A stretch of DNA of 64,000 nt. Origin: Billgrantia montanilacus (lineage in GTDB: Bacteria; Pseudomonadota; Gammaproteobacteria; Pseudomonadales; Halomonadaceae). The number at the start of each line of letters is the position of its first letter. The first letter of the stretch is position 1. The notes beneath the pieces were generated by a model, which had not been told where the DNA came from, did no database searches, and saw only the letters and a program-made list of their open reading frames with translations. The position numbers and the translations under genes were made by a program. Where the stretch lies: the NCBI RefSeq assembly GCF_003336675.1, contig NZ_QPII01000020.1:1-64000 (forward strand), in the 5' to 3' direction. Of this stretch, positions 8,899-18,537 are shown in pieces.

Positions 8899-9501
8899 AT
8901 GGAAGCTTTGGCGTTACTAGGGCCGGCGGCCCTCTACATGATTTCCATGACCATCACACCAGGACCGAACAACGTGATGTTGACGGCGTCGGGCGCCAAC
9001 TATGGTTTCATGCGCACCCTGCCGCACATCTTCGGCATCCTGGGCGGTTGTTTCCTGCTCTTTGCCGCTATTGCCCTAGGACTGGGGCTGGTCTTCGAGC
9101 GTTACCCACTGGTCCAGACGATGCTGCGTATCGTGGGTAGCGGTTACCTGCTCTATCTGGCATGGAAGATCGCAACGGCGCCACCGCCCGACCTGCGCCG
9201 TCGCGGCGAAGGGCAGCCGCTGAGCTTCTGGCAGGCGGCGGCCTTCCAGTTCGCCAATCCCAAGGCCTGGGTCATGGGCCTGGCGCTGATGGCGGGCTTC
9301 CTGCCCCAGGGCGGCGATACGGTCATGAATGCCTTGATGCTGGCGGGCTTCGCCGAGCTGGTGGCACTTCCCTGCATCGCGCTGTGGGCAGGGTTCGGCA
9401 TGGCCATCGGCCGCTGGCTGCATACGCCACGGGCGTGGCGTGTCTTCAATGGCGTGATGGGCGGGCTTACCGCCGCCTGCGTCTACTTCATTCTGGCGTG
9501 A
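8899..9501 (+). CDS. LysE/RhtB family amino acid exporter
   Basis: About 200 residues with six predicted membrane segments. The LysE signature SMTITPGPNNVML lies near the N-terminus and the second signature FQFANPKAWVMGLAL in the middle, as in RhtB-type threonine/homoserine/cysteine exporters. The start ATG at 8899 (MEALALLGPAAL) is preferred because upstream in-frame starts add a hydrophilic stretch not seen in the family. Divergent from the MocR gene, which probably controls it. The exported amino acid cannot be told from sequence. Confidence 0.85.
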   Translation: MEALALLGPAALYMISMTITPGPNNVMLTASGANYGFMRTLPHIFGILGGCFLLFAAIALGLGLVFERYPLVQTMLRIVGSGYLLYLAWKIATAPPPDLRRRGEGQPLSFWQAAAFQFANPKAWVMGLALMAGFLPQGGDTVMNALMLAGFAELVALPCIALWAGFGMAIGRWLHTPRAWRVFNGVMGGLTAACVYFILA

Positions 9502-9520
9502 TGTGTCGAACAGCCGGGAA

Positions 9521-9551
9521 AATGGTTGGGACTAACAATGGTTGGGACTAA
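9521..9551. repeat. Short tandem repeat, 15-bp unit twice
   Basis: AATGGTTGGGACTAA occurs at 9521-9535 and again at 9537-9551, one base apart. The second copy overlaps the stop end of the dehydratase gene on the minus strand (ends at 9548). Probably a replication-slippage duplication. Confidence 0.8.
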
Positions 9552-10495
9552 AGGAACGGCTCCAGCTCCTCCCGGCTCATATTGCCTCCGGTAATCACCA
9601 CCACGATATCCCCACGGGGCGGCAGTTCCACTGCCTTCTCGAGAAGAGCGGCGACACCCACGGCGGCGCCGGGCTCGGCCAACAGTTTGGCCTGGTAGAT
9701 CAGGTGTTTCATGGCGTGGCGAATGGCACCTTCCCCTACACTGGCCAACGCCTGGGTATTGGCCAGGCAGAGCGGATAGGTGTATTCGCCGACCACCGCG
9801 GCGGCCAGGCTCTTGGCGCAGGTGTCCACTCGCTCCAGCGGAGCCGGTGCGCCGCCAGCCCAGGCATGGGCCATGCTGGCCGCACCGCTTGGCTCAACCC
9901 CGATCAGCGCGAGTTCGGGGCGCATTGCCGCCGTGACGACGCCAATGCCCGAGATCAAACCGCCTCCTCCAACGGGGCAGACAATGACCGATGCCTTGGG
10001 CGCCTGTTCGAGAATCTCCAGCCCGACAGTGCCCTGGCCGGCGATGATGCGCTCGTTGTCGTAAGGGTGCACCAGTGTCAGTCCGCGCTCCTCGACCAAC
10101 TGATGCATCAGCGTCCAGGCCTCATTGATGTCGCCATGCAGTATCACCTCAGCCCCCAGCTCGCGGCTGCCTGTCACCTTGAACTGGCTCGCGTTTTCGG
10201 GCATCACGATGGTGACCGGGACACCCGCCTTGCGTGCCGCCCAGGCCAGGCCCAGGGCGTGGTTGCCGGCCGAGACGGCACCCAGGCCACCGGAAAGCTC
10301 GTCACGGGAGGCCGTTCGCACCCAGTAGAGTCCACCCCGCGCCTTGAACGAACCGGTGCGCTGGAAGAGTTCACCCTTGAGCCAGACGCGTCGCCCGAAG
10401 CGGTCGGACAAGGCGTGGTCGAGCAGCAGCGGCGTAGGAGACAGCATCGGAGCGATGGAGGCCCTTGCCTGCTGGACTTGCTGCAAGTGAATCAT
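9548..10495 (-). CDS. PLP-dependent serine/threonine dehydratase-like enzyme
   Basis: A 315-residue fold-type II PLP enzyme. The Schiff-base lysine is K51 in TGSFKARGG, and the glycine-rich phosphate loop is PVGGGGLISG. There is no C-terminal ACT regulatory domain, so it resembles catabolic threonine/serine dehydratases (TdcB type) or serine racemase-like enzymes, not the biosynthetic IlvA. Expected products are 2-oxobutyrate or pyruvate plus ammonia. The segment ENASQFKVTGSRELGAEV fits the family. Start ATG at 10495. It converges on the LysE exporter, with 46 nt between stops. Confidence 0.83.
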   Translation of the reverse strand: MIHLQQVQQARASIAPMLSPTPLLLDHALSDRFGRRVWLKGELFQRTGSFKARGGLYWVRTASRDELSGGLGAVSAGNHALGLAWAARKAGVPVTIVMPENASQFKVTGSRELGAEVILHGDINEAWTLMHQLVEERGLTLVHPYDNERIIAGQGTVGLEILEQAPKASVIVCPVGGGGLISGIGVVTAAMRPELALIGVEPSGAASMAHAWAGGAPAPLERVDTCAKSLAAAVVGEYTYPLCLANTQALASVGEGAIRHAMKHLIYQAKLLAEPGAAVGVAALLEKAVELPPRGDIVVVITGGNMSREELEPFL

Positions 10496-10649
10496 ATCGA
10501 TCGCCTACCCCTATGCGGATAACGAAAGCTGGGCTGTATAACTCAAGTTACGCCAGAAATATCAGGCTCCGCCTGGTAGTGAAAGAAAGTGAAAGTGAGC
10601 CAGACAGAGATCGGCAGTCAGGTAGAGAAAGGTCGTTGGGTAGAGAACG

Positions 10650-11267
10650 CTAAATCAGATAGTAAATGATTCCCGCCATTGTCGTTCCGGAGATCGCGAA
10701 GGCAATGAGCGCCAACAGGCCATCCCTGGCAATCAATGCGAGCCCGAACAGCGTGAGCGCCACCCCCGCTATGTTTACGGTGAAGGGCACGAACTCCATC
10801 GGCGGCATGGCCAGGGCGAGCAGCACACAAACTACCGCGATCAACTGCATGCTCGACTTGCCCACCATGAAGGAGAGGCGACGATACAGCATGCGGTCGA
10901 CGAGGCGTGCGGGCTTGCGCATCCATTTCAGTCCCTTGCGGAGCTTGTCGCTGGATAATTTCCGATTGCGCAGCCAGCCGGGTAGCCAGAAGGTGCGACG
11001 CCCGATGAGCAGTTGAACGCAGACGAGTAGCGTAAAAAGCCCCATCAGCGAAGGCACCCCCGGGATGCCACTGATGATGGGCATCAGTGTCACCACGCCT
11101 GCCAGCAGCAGCAGGGGGCCGAAGGAGCGTCGGCCGGCGGCCTCCAGCACCTCGTCGAAGCTGATTTGGCCCGAAGGTGACTCAATTGCTTCGATGACAG
11201 CAATCAGCTCCGCCAGATTGCGGGGCTCCCTCGTCACTTCCTCGTTGTCTTCCCAGTCCCTTTCCAT
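10650..11267 (-). CDS. ExoD family membrane protein
   Basis: A 205-residue integral membrane protein of the ExoD family, named after a Rhizobium gene affecting exopolysaccharide production and alkali tolerance. An acidic N-terminal segment is followed by four or five hydrophobic segments with the family motif MPIISGIPGVPSLMGL and later LPGWLRNR. The start ATG at 11267 has AAGGAG seven bases upstream; the longer open frame to 11612 has no family match in the extra part. The biochemical role is unknown. Upstream, 106 nt away, is the end of the cation-efflux gene on the same strand. Confidence 0.82.
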   Translation of the reverse strand: MERDWEDNEEVTREPRNLAELIAVIEAIESPSGQISFDEVLEAAGRRSFGPLLLLAGVVTLMPIISGIPGVPSLMGLFTLLVCVQLLIGRRTFWLPGWLRNRKLSSDKLRKGLKWMRKPARLVDRMLYRRLSFMVGKSSMQLIAVVCVLLALAMPPMEFVPFTVNIAGVALTLFGLALIARDGLLALIAFAISGTTMAGIIYYLI

Positions 11268-11373
11268 TCCGACTCCTTTTAATCTCACCCAGCATTCAGC
11301 ATAGCCATTTCGTGGCGGTGGGCAGTACCCCGAGCCGGGGCTGTGTCTGTTGCGCCGACGAACAAGCGGCAGG

Positions 11374-12279
11374 CTACGTCCAGCGCGGGTCGGCGGTGAA
11401 CGCCACGGTGAACCATCGCCGCTCAGGGGGGATGCTGAGCCCGGCGGCGATCTGTTCGCGAATCTCATCGAGCACGGTAATGCCGCTACCGCTGGCGAAA
11501 TCGGGAGCGGTAACGATATGGATCTCGATGTAGTGGCCACGGCCGGCCTTGGCCACGTGGCTGAAATACTGCAGCAGGCCCTCGTGCTGCATGACCGGCT
11601 CCATGGCAGCATGTACCTCCCGGTCGGTATGACTGGGAGCGATCAGGAAAATTTCCTTCAGGGCGCGACGCACGATGCCGATGGGCACCGGCATGAAACA
11701 GAAGGTCAGTACCATCAGCAGCAGCGAGTCGACGTAGGGCGTGAGGTGGGCGTACGCCGTTTGCTCGAGCCCCAGCGCGATGGTAAAGGCCACCAGCAGC
11801 GAAGTTGTGATCAGTGCCGCCATCAGCCACCCCTGCATGTCGATTCGCACGAACTCCGAGTCCGCCCGGCGGTTGATGCGTCGCTGATAGGCGTACATGA
11901 CGAAACAGGCGATGGCCACGACTACGGCATAGACGATGGCCACGTCGAAAGCGAGTTCGCGGCCTCCTTCCATCAGTCCTTGAGCGGCGTTCAGAAAGGC
12001 ATAGAAGCACAGCAGCATCAGGATGCTGCCGTTCAGTGCGGCGACCAGTGGCTCCAGGTGCCAGTACCCGTGCTGGAAGCGCTGGCTGGCCTCGCGCATG
12101 GCCAGGCGGGCAACCACCAGCGCCAGTGCCGACATTGCCGCATCGATGGTTGAGAAGACCCCGTCGAAGAGGATAGATTGCGAGCCGGCAAGCAGGCCGA
12201 AGGTCACCCCCATGGCCGAAACCAGCAGGGTCATGAAGATGGAAATCTTGAGCGCGTGTTGCTCGAGGGAGGCTTGCAT
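11374..12279 (-). CDS. Cation diffusion facilitator-like transporter
   Basis: About 301 residues. Six hydrophobic segments and a cytoplasmic C-terminal domain follow the cation diffusion facilitator plan (COG3965-like). The second membrane helix reads FDGVFSTIDAAMS where many family members have DxxHSxxD, so the usual histidine is a phenylalanine; helix 5 reads DMQGWLMAALITT where a His-x3-Asp pair is expected. The canonical zinc-site residues are therefore partly missing, and the substrate is uncertain. The start ATG at 12279 (MQASLEQHALK) is preferred over the open frame extending to 12720, which lacks family similarity. Confidence 0.72.
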   Translation of the reverse strand: MQASLEQHALKISIFMTLLVSAMGVTFGLLAGSQSILFDGVFSTIDAAMSALALVVARLAMREASQRFQHGYWHLEPLVAALNGSILMLLCFYAFLNAAQGLMEGGRELAFDVAIVYAVVVAIACFVMYAYQRRINRRADSEFVRIDMQGWLMAALITTSLLVAFTIALGLEQTAYAHLTPYVDSLLLMVLTFCFMPVPIGIVRRALKEIFLIAPSHTDREVHAAMEPVMQHEGLLQYFSHVAKAGRGHYIEIHIVTAPDFASGSGITVLDEIREQIAAGLSIPPERRWFTVAFTADPRWT

Positions 12280-12474
12280 GATGGTTCTCTGATGCGGAAA
12301 ACCGTCCATTCTAGCGCAGCATGGCAAGGCGGTCAGTGGACTCGATGGCATGTTCCTCGGTGATGTCGCGGTCAAGGTGCTGTCGAAACCGCACCTCCTC
12401 GTTCGAAGACACGGTGACATGCCCCAAGCTGTCAGCGAACGAACAGTGAACGACCAGCGCAAGGAGAATTGAAC

Positions 12475-12924
12475 ATGCCCAGCACTGTCCGCCTTCATCG
12501 TGTTTTCCAGGCGCCGCCGGAGCGGGTCTATCGTGCTTTCCTCGACCCGGATGCCATGGTCAAGTGGCTTCCGCCTAACGGCTTCACGGGCAAGGTTCAC
12601 CACATGGACGCCCGCGTTGGTGGCTCCTACAAGATGTCTTTCACCAACTTCAGCACCGGCAACAGCCACTCCTTCGGTGGCGAATATCATGAGCTGATAC
12701 CCAACGAAAAAATCTCCCACAGCGATATATTCGACGACCCCAACCTGGCGGGAGAAATGCAGGCGACCATTACCTTCAAGGCGGTCTCCTGCGGCACGGA
12801 GGTGAACATCGTGCAGGAGGGGATACCCGATAACATCCCGGCGGAAGCCTGCTATCTCGGATGGCAGGAGTCGCTTATTCTGCTGGCGAAACTCGTCGAG
12901 CCGGATATTCCCGATGGCCCATGA
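12475..12924 (+). CDS. SRPBCC (AHSA1/START-like) family protein
   Basis: A 149-residue single START-like domain of the AHSA1 type. The N-terminal FQAPPERVYRAFLDPDAMVKWLPP pattern, the GGSYKMSF strand and the C-terminal GWQESLILLAKLVEPDIP helix are typical. Such proteins bind a hydrophobic ligand in a helix-grip cavity, but no ligand can be named. Start ATG at 12475 has AAGGAG eight bases upstream, which decides against the TTG at 12469. The stop is directly followed by a 14-bp tandem duplication. Confidence 0.83.
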   Translation: MPSTVRLHRVFQAPPERVYRAFLDPDAMVKWLPPNGFTGKVHHMDARVGGSYKMSFTNFSTGNSHSFGGEYHELIPNEKISHSDIFDDPNLAGEMQATITFKAVSCGTEVNIVQEGIPDNIPAEACYLGWQESLILLAKLVEPDIPDGP

Positions 12925-12927
12925 GCG

Positions 12928-12955
12928 CGTTAAGTTAAATACGTTAAGTTAAATA
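12928..12955. repeat. Perfect 14-bp tandem duplication
   Basis: CGTTAAGTTAAATA at 12928-12941 is repeated exactly at 12942-12955, four bases after the SRPBCC stop codon. It is AT-rich in a GC-rich context. It may be a slippage duplication. No function is visible. Confidence 0.85.
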
Positions 12956-13120
12956 GACGAGCAGTACCGGGGCCGGCTGTGGGTAGCCTGCGGTCGATCC
13001 CGGTGATGATACCAAACGCCGTCTCGCAAGCTCTCGACCCCTCAATTTATTGCCATCCGTGCCGATAGACAGGAAACAAGCGTCCTGGCGGGGCGCTGCT
13101 ATCGCATGGGGGGCAGTGCA

Positions 13121-14836
13121 ATGAAACATCTATCCATCAAGTGGAGCCTGACGGCAGCGCTGGCAGCGCTGGTGCTGATGATCGGCCTGATCAGCGGCCT
13201 GGGCTTCTATTCAAGTGCCGCCAGTGAGGATGCGCTGCACGAGCTGGCGGAAACCAACGTCAAGCTCTCAAACCTGGCAAACCGCGGCCAGGTAAACGTG
13301 CTGCGGGCGCAGACATTCCTGGATCGCTTCGCCTCTCACAGCGCACAAGGTAACCCCGATCTTGGCCGAGAGAACCAGGAAATGGCGGTGGCGGCCGTGG
13401 CGGCTGCTCAAGAGCGTTTCGACGAATTCCATCAGATCCCCATTGACCCTGCCGATAGTCGGGCACCCTTCATCGCGGCCATTTCAGAGGCATACGATGC
13501 CTACGTGAACGAGGGAATGGTGCCTCTGCTGGATGCTGCGCCGTTCCTGGTGCAACGCCGGCAGGACGAGCTGGCCGAACTGGGAGCCGGGCTCGACGAT
13601 GCCATGGAAGCTTTCATCGACTACAGCGAGCAGCGGGGCGATGCCGCCATAGCCCAAGTGGAAACCCTGGGCAACCGGATAGGAGCGGTTGCTATCGGCC
13701 TTCTGGTCGTGGCGTTGGTCGCCGCCTTCCTTATTCGCCTCGCCATGATTCGTGTGGTGGTCACCCCGCTGCGCGAGGCGATCGCGCATTTCGAACGCAT
13801 CGCCGATGGCGATCTGACCGCACGCATCGAGGAACGTGGCCGCAATGAGATCGGCCAGCTCTACAGCGCACTTGGGCGCATGCAGGAAAAGCTCAAGACG
13901 CTGGTGGTCTCGCTGCGTGACAGCAGCGAAAACGTCTTTACCGGAGCCGGTGAAATTGCCTCGGGTAGCCAGGACCTCTCATCGCGCACCGAGCAGCAGG
14001 CTTCTGCCTTGCAGGAAACCGCTTCAAGCATGGAGGAGATGGCCTCCACGGTGAGCAAGAATACCGAGACAGCCATCGAGGCCGACCGTCTATCCGCTTC
14101 CGCCTCACAAACCGCCGAGGCCGGCGGCCAGGAGGTCGAGCACACCGTCAAGCTCATGCGGGCTATCTCCGAGAGCGCCAAGCGCATCAATGAGATCATC
14201 GGTGTCATCGACTCCATCGCCTTCCAGACCAACATCCTGGCATTGAACGCCTCGGTGGAGGCGGCGCGGGCCGGTGAGCAGGGCCGCGGCTTCGCCGTGG
14301 TGGCCAGCGAAGTACGTTCCCTGGCCAGCCGCAGCGCGGAATCGGCCAAGGAGATTCGTGGTCTGATCGAAGCCACCACCAGCCAGATCACCAGCGGTGC
14401 CGAGCAGGCCGAGCGCAGTGGTGAAACCATCAATGCGACCGTCGACTCGAGCCGCCAGGTGAGTTCCCTGATGGCCGAAATTTCCACCGCCACGCGGGAG
14501 CAGAACAGCGGTATCGAGCAGATCAACGCGGCGCTGACCGAGATGGATTCGGTGACTCAGCAGAACGCCTCCCTGGTACAGCAGACCAGCGCTGCCGCCG
14601 CTTCGCTGGAGGATCAGGCACGCAGCCTCTCCGCGTTGATTGCCACCTTCCGTGTCGACGAGAAAGCCGCTCCAACAGCGGCGCGGTTCGCACACCAGGC
14701 CGATGCCCTGGGGGAACAACAAGGTGGCAAGGCGAAAGAAAAACCTGACCAACCGCAGCTCGCTCGGCTGGCTGACCCCAAGCCGACGGGTTCCCGCCAG
14801 CGATCAACGGTGGAAGAGGAGTGGAGCGAATTCTGA
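13121..14836 (+). CDS. Methyl-accepting chemotaxis protein
   Basis: About 571 residues from ATG 13121 ([10 protein letters not shown]); an ATG five codons earlier (13106) is possible. Transmembrane segment 1 (about residues 8-30) is followed by a helical periplasmic ligand domain with a four-helix-bundle look, segment 2 (about 185-210), a HAMP domain, and a long cytoplasmic coiled coil. The hairpin tip sequence [20 protein letters not shown] is near-invariant in chemoreceptors and binds CheA/CheW. The C-terminus ends EEEWSEF, matching the xWxxF pentapeptide that tethers CheR/CheB. The ligand is unknown. Shows that the organism is motile or chemotactic. Confidence 0.93.
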   Translation: MKHLSIKWSLTAALAALVLMIGLISGLGFYSSAASEDALHELAETNVKLSNLANRGQVNVLRAQTFLDRFASHSAQGNPDLGRENQEMAVAAVAAAQERFDEFHQIPIDPADSRAPFIAAISEAYDAYVNEGMVPLLDAAPFLVQRRQDELAELGAGLDDAMEAFIDYSEQRGDAAIAQVETLGNRIGAVAIGLLVVALVAAFLIRLAMIRVVVTPLREAIAHFERIADGDLTARIEERGRNEIGQLYSALGRMQEKLKTLVVSLRDSSENVFTGAGEIASGSQDLSSRTEQQASALQETASSMEEMASTVSKNTETAIEADRLSASASQTAEAGGQEVEHTVKLMRAISESAKRINEIIGVIDSIAFQTNILALNASVEAARAGEQGRGFAVVASEVRSLASRSAESAKEIRGLIEATTSQITSGAEQAERSGETINATVDSSRQVSSLMAEISTATREQNSGIEQINAALTEMDSVTQQNASLVQQTSAAAASLEDQARSLSALIATFRVDEKAAPTAARFAHQADALGEQQGGKAKEKPDQPQLARLADPKPTGSRQRSTVEEEWSEF

Positions 14837-14935
14837 CGCTCTCCTCAACCCTCGGAGAGCCGACTCCAGCACTGACTGCTAGACTAGGGGCACCGGCTTA
14901 AAGGCACCGGGTGAAGGCGCCCGGGGTGGTGCGAG

Positions 14936-15739
14936 ATGAGCGACTCGATTGATTACGAAACCATAACCGCGGTCCAGCAGGGCACGTGGGCGACTGGCGA
15001 TTTTCACCAGATCGCCCGGCAGAACGTCTGCATGGCCGAAGCCCTTTGCGACGTCGTGGACCCTCACCCTGGCGAACGGGTGCTGGACATCGCTTGCGGT
15101 AGCGGCACGGCGGCGCTGGTGGCCGCGCGGCGATACTGCGAAGTGACCGGTATCGACTACGTACCTGAGTTGATCGAACGCGCCAGGCAGCGTGCCAAGG
15201 CCGACGATCTCGAGGTCGAGTTCGACGTGGGTGATGCACAGGACCTGCCGTACCCCGATGATAGCTTCGACGTGGTGCTTTCGATCTACGGCGTGCAGTT
15301 CGCCCCCGACCAGAAGAGGGCGGCACAGGAGATGTTGCGCGTGCTGCGACCGGGTGGCAGGATCGGACTGGCGACGCCCATCCCGGAAGGCTGGAGCGGC
15401 GATTTTTTTGCCACCAACGCCAAGCACATGCCACCGCCCCCGGGGCTCAATCCGCCGTTGCGCTGGGGGACCGATAACGGGCTGGAGGAATTGCTCGGGA
15501 AAGACACACGCTCAATCCAGAGTGAGAAGCGTACCGCCTGGCAGTACTACCGCTCCGTGGACCATGCCGTGGGCCTGTTCCTGGCCTATTTCGGCCCGGC
15601 TATCCGTGCTTCCGAGAATAGCGACAAGGAGGCCCTGCGGCAGGACCTGAACGAGGTATTCGAGCGCTACAACCGCGCTTCCGACGGCACGGCGATTGTC
15701 GAGAATACCTACTACCTGACCGTTGGCGTGCGCGCCTGA
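14936..15739 (+). CDS. Class I SAM-dependent methyltransferase (UbiE-like)
   Basis: A 267-residue protein with a Methyltransf_11/UbiE-type core. Motif I is ERVLDIACGSGTAALVAA near residue 50, motif II GDAQDLPYPDDSFDVVLS, and motif III MLRVLRPGGRIGLA. The C-terminal ~100 residues (WGTDNGLEELLG onward) match uncharacterised relatives. The substrate is not identifiable. It stands alone, 99 nt downstream of the chemoreceptor gene and ahead of a convergent diguanylate cyclase. Confidence 0.83.
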   Translation: MSDSIDYETITAVQQGTWATGDFHQIARQNVCMAEALCDVVDPHPGERVLDIACGSGTAALVAARRYCEVTGIDYVPELIERARQRAKADDLEVEFDVGDAQDLPYPDDSFDVVLSIYGVQFAPDQKRAAQEMLRVLRPGGRIGLATPIPEGWSGDFFATNAKHMPPPPGLNPPLRWGTDNGLEELLGKDTRSIQSEKRTAWQYYRSVDHAVGLFLAYFGPAIRASENSDKEALRQDLNEVFERYNRASDGTAIVENTYYLTVGVRA

Positions 15740-15915
15740 GGGCTGGGCGGCTTCTGCAATATCCAGAGCTTTCGGCATTGCCGGCTCACGCACGCCGAAC
15801 CCACATATCACGCGTTTGAAGAGACTTGCGGCGATTGCCTTGGGGTTGATCGTCTAGGTGAAGGATACCGACGGCTCCGATGCGGCTGGCGTTCCAGCTG
15901 CCCGACGCCATCGTC

Positions 15916-17445
15916 TCAGCCAGGAACCCTGTTCTTGCGGCGCTGGGTCTTGTCGTCGTACATGCGGTTATCCGCGAGGGTCAGCACCTCCTGGGCAGGC
16001 GTTTCGCTTGAGCTGGCGTATCCCAGGCTCAAGCGAAGCGTCACCTCCACTCGCTCGCCGTGAGCGGAAGTGAGAGCGCACCGCTGGCCTTCCAGATGGG
16101 TCCTGATCAGGTCTGCCATGCGCGCCGGTGCCGACAGATCGGCAGAAGGAAAGAGAATGACGAATTCGTCACCGCCATAGCGCGCAAGGATATCGTCTTC
16201 CCGGCACTGCATCATCAGGCGCTCGGCGATCGTGAAGATGAGCTGGTCGCCCACCACGTGCCCGTGCCGATCGTTCACTTCCTTGAGTCCGTCGACATCC
16301 ATCATCAGTACGGCAAAATCCAGGCCCGGTGGCCGTGCCTTGCCCCGGATACTTTGCTGCAGTGCCGACTCGAAGAAGCCGCGGTTGTAAAGCCCGGTCA
16401 GCCCGTCTCGTTCCGCCGTTTTCTGCAGTGCCAGGTGAAGCAGCTTGTTTTCTGTCGCAGCCGCCAGCTGGTCGACGAACAGGGTCAGCATTCGTTCCAG
16501 GGCGCCGTCCAGCTTGGGGGCACGTACCACCAGCCAGCCGTCATAAAGGCTCAGGCGCCCCGCCATGGCAGTGGCGTACAGCTGCTCTACATCGGATGTT
16601 TCGCTGAGCCTGATAGCCCCTTCATGATGCTCATGCACTGCGCCCAGCAGGCTGCCCAAGCGGCGTTCATCCTCGGGACCAAGACGAAGCCCGGCAACTG
16701 CTGCATAACGTGTCACCTCGGGGCGCTGGCGCTCCTGGAGAAACACGGCAAAGCCGTATTCCGGGAAATCGGCATGTAGATGCTTCAAGGAGTCATCCAA
16801 CAGGGTATTGATGTCAGAGGCGCGGTTGGCGACGACGCCGAGGTCGAGCAGGGCGTGAAAGACCCGATTCTTGTATTTGATTTCAATGATGCTGCGTCCG
16901 ATCTTGCGGTTCTGACCATACATCACGTGGGCAATTGCGAGAAAGTAGACCACTGCCCCGGCAACCTGGTAGATGTCCAGTCCGATGCTGACATACGGCC
17001 GAAAATGGAATCCCGTCAAAGCTCCCCAGCCCAAGGCGCCGACGGTGAACAGGGCGGCCGAGATAGCCATCCGGCGCGGGCCGCCAACCACCATGTTATT
17101 CATGAAGCAGGCAAGGGCGATGAACAGCGTGGCCCAGAGGTAATAATCCAGCACGCCGCACCAGATGCCAAACAGCAGGCTGTCGAAATAGAGGTTCCTG
17201 AACTCGGCGCGCTTCGAGTCCTGCGCCAGGGAGGCATGGCCGTACGCCACCGCCGGCCACAGCAGCAGGAGCAGGCCCGGTAGCATCAGCGACCAGCCGC
17301 TACCCTCTGCCAGAGCGATCCACACCGTGAGCCCGAAGGTGTGGCAGAAGGCGAAGGTTCGCGGGGCCAGCGTCGCCAGGGCGAGACGGTGGGGGCGCTT
17401 CAGGGAAGGCTGCGCCCGGGGCGGAGGTGACTTGGTCTCTAGCAT
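15916..17445 (-). CDS. Membrane diguanylate cyclase with MASE2-like sensor and GGDEF domain
   Basis: A 509-residue protein that would make cyclic di-GMP from two GTP. Residues about 18-125 form a MASE2-like membrane domain (RPHRLALATLAPRTFAF, later NMVVGGPRRM), with more hydrophobic helices up to ~175. A GAF-like linker spans ~195-335. The GGDEF domain is intact, with the active site RYGGDEF at 422-428. A product-inhibition I-site, RxxD at 415-418, is five residues before it. No EAL domain. Start ATG 17445. Runs opposite to its neighbours and appears monocistronic. Confidence 0.9.
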   Translation of the reverse strand: MLETKSPPPRAQPSLKRPHRLALATLAPRTFAFCHTFGLTVWIALAEGSGWSLMLPGLLLLLWPAVAYGHASLAQDSKRAEFRNLYFDSLLFGIWCGVLDYYLWATLFIALACFMNNMVVGGPRRMAISAALFTVGALGWGALTGFHFRPYVSIGLDIYQVAGAVVYFLAIAHVMYGQNRKIGRSIIEIKYKNRVFHALLDLGVVANRASDINTLLDDSLKHLHADFPEYGFAVFLQERQRPEVTRYAAVAGLRLGPEDERRLGSLLGAVHEHHEGAIRLSETSDVEQLYATAMAGRLSLYDGWLVVRAPKLDGALERMLTLFVDQLAAATENKLLHLALQKTAERDGLTGLYNRGFFESALQQSIRGKARPPGLDFAVLMMDVDGLKEVNDRHGHVVGDQLIFTIAERLMMQCREDDILARYGGDEFVILFPSADLSAPARMADLIRTHLEGQRCALTSAHGERVEVTLRLSLGYASSSETPAQEVLTLADNRMYDDKTQRRKNRVPG

Positions 17446-17670
17446 GCCTGCCAGAATCTCCTGTCTATGCCTATGCAGGCAAGGCTACGTTGGTTCTGGG
17501 TCATTAGTCGGTTCAGCTTACGCGTTTCGCCTATCGAGAAAAATCCACTCTCTTGGTTTGGGGAGCAGTGAGCCAGGGCCATGTAAAATCAGGCTGATGC
17601 TGCCATCATTACTCCAAGCCTAGTGCATCTGCTCGTCGCAGCGACGGCCTTTCTCGGAGCGAAGCCCACC

Positions 17671-18522
17671 ATGACGTCTCATACCAACCCCCTGTTCTGG
17701 CGCGATGCGCGCATGCCCCACGTGGAGCTGCGCAAGGTCGATGATGGCCGCAAGGTCTGCTATGCACCGCACAGTCACGTTCATTGGTCGCTGGGCGCCA
17801 TAACCGAGGGGGAGAGTACTTTCCGCTATCGGGAGAAGCGCTTTCACGTGAGCGCCGGCACCCTGGTGATGATGAACCCCAGCTGGGTGCACGCCTGCAG
17901 CGCCATCGATGACCGGCCCTGGGGCTACCTGATGCTATACGTGGATACCGCTTGGCTGAGCGATTTGCGCCATCAGGAGGGGCTGTTGGGGACACGGCGC
18001 TGGCAGGATATTGCCACCGCCGTCATTCACGAGCCCCGGTGGTATGCCGGCTACTGTCAAATGGCAGCCTGCCTGCTGGATCCCGATCGCGACCTGCTCG
18101 ACAAGCAGACGGTAGTGGTCGAATACCTCTCCGCCTTGATGCACGCGCTTGCCGGCCAGCCGGCTCAGACTGTTGCTCAGGCGCCGGCCGCCCTCAGGAC
18201 GCTGGCTACCTACCTGGACGAGCACGCGGCCGAGGAAGTATCCCTGGACGATCTGTGTGAGCGTAGCGGTTACAGCGCCGGCCATCTGATTCGCGCCTTC
18301 AAGCAGCACTTCGGCTTCACGCCCCATGCCTATCTGATCAATCGACGCATCCAGCTGGGCCAGCGTGAGCTGAAGAGCGGTACACCGATTGCCGAAGCGG
18401 CACTGAATGCCGGCTTTTGCGATCAACCGCATTTCCAGCGCACCTTCAAGCGCCTGGTGGCCGCGACGCCCAACCAGTACCGGCAGCCCTTACTCGAAAA
18501 GCAGCTCTCACTCGAAAAGTAG
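17671..18522 (+). CDS. AraC-family transcriptional regulator with cupin sensor
   Basis: About 283 residues from ATG 17671 (MTSHTNPLFW); an earlier in-frame start at 17623 is possible. The N-terminal half is an AraC-binding cupin-like domain (HVHWSLGAITEGESTFRYRE, SWVHACS). The C-terminal ~100 residues hold two helix-turn-helix motifs with the signature NAGFCDQPHFQRTFKRLVAATP. It overlaps the LysE-type exporter gene tail to tail by 15 nt, and the overlap lies in an 18-bp repeat. Regulators of this kind often control an amino acid exporter nearby, but the convergent layout gives no shared promoter. Confidence 0.85.
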   Translation: MTSHTNPLFWRDARMPHVELRKVDDGRKVCYAPHSHVHWSLGAITEGESTFRYREKRFHVSAGTLVMMNPSWVHACSAIDDRPWGYLMLYVDTAWLSDLRHQEGLLGTRRWQDIATAVIHEPRWYAGYCQMAACLLDPDRDLLDKQTVVVEYLSALMHALAGQPAQTVAQAPAALRTLATYLDEHAAEEVSLDDLCERSGYSAGHLIRAFKQHFGFTPHAYLINRRIQLGQRELKSGTPIAEAALNAGFCDQPHFQRTFKRLVAATPNQYRQPLLEKQLSLEK

Positions 18523-18537
18523 CTCTCGCTCAAAAAA
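18493..18537. repeat. Imperfect 18-bp tandem repeat across two convergent gene ends
   Basis: Unit CTCGAAAAGCAGCTCTCA at 18493-18510, a copy with two changes at 18511-18528, and a partial third unit to about 18537. It encodes the repeated C-terminal residues LEKQLSLEK of the AraC protein on the plus strand and the C-terminus of the LysE-type protein on the minus strand. The AraC stop codon lies in the second unit. Confidence 0.8.
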
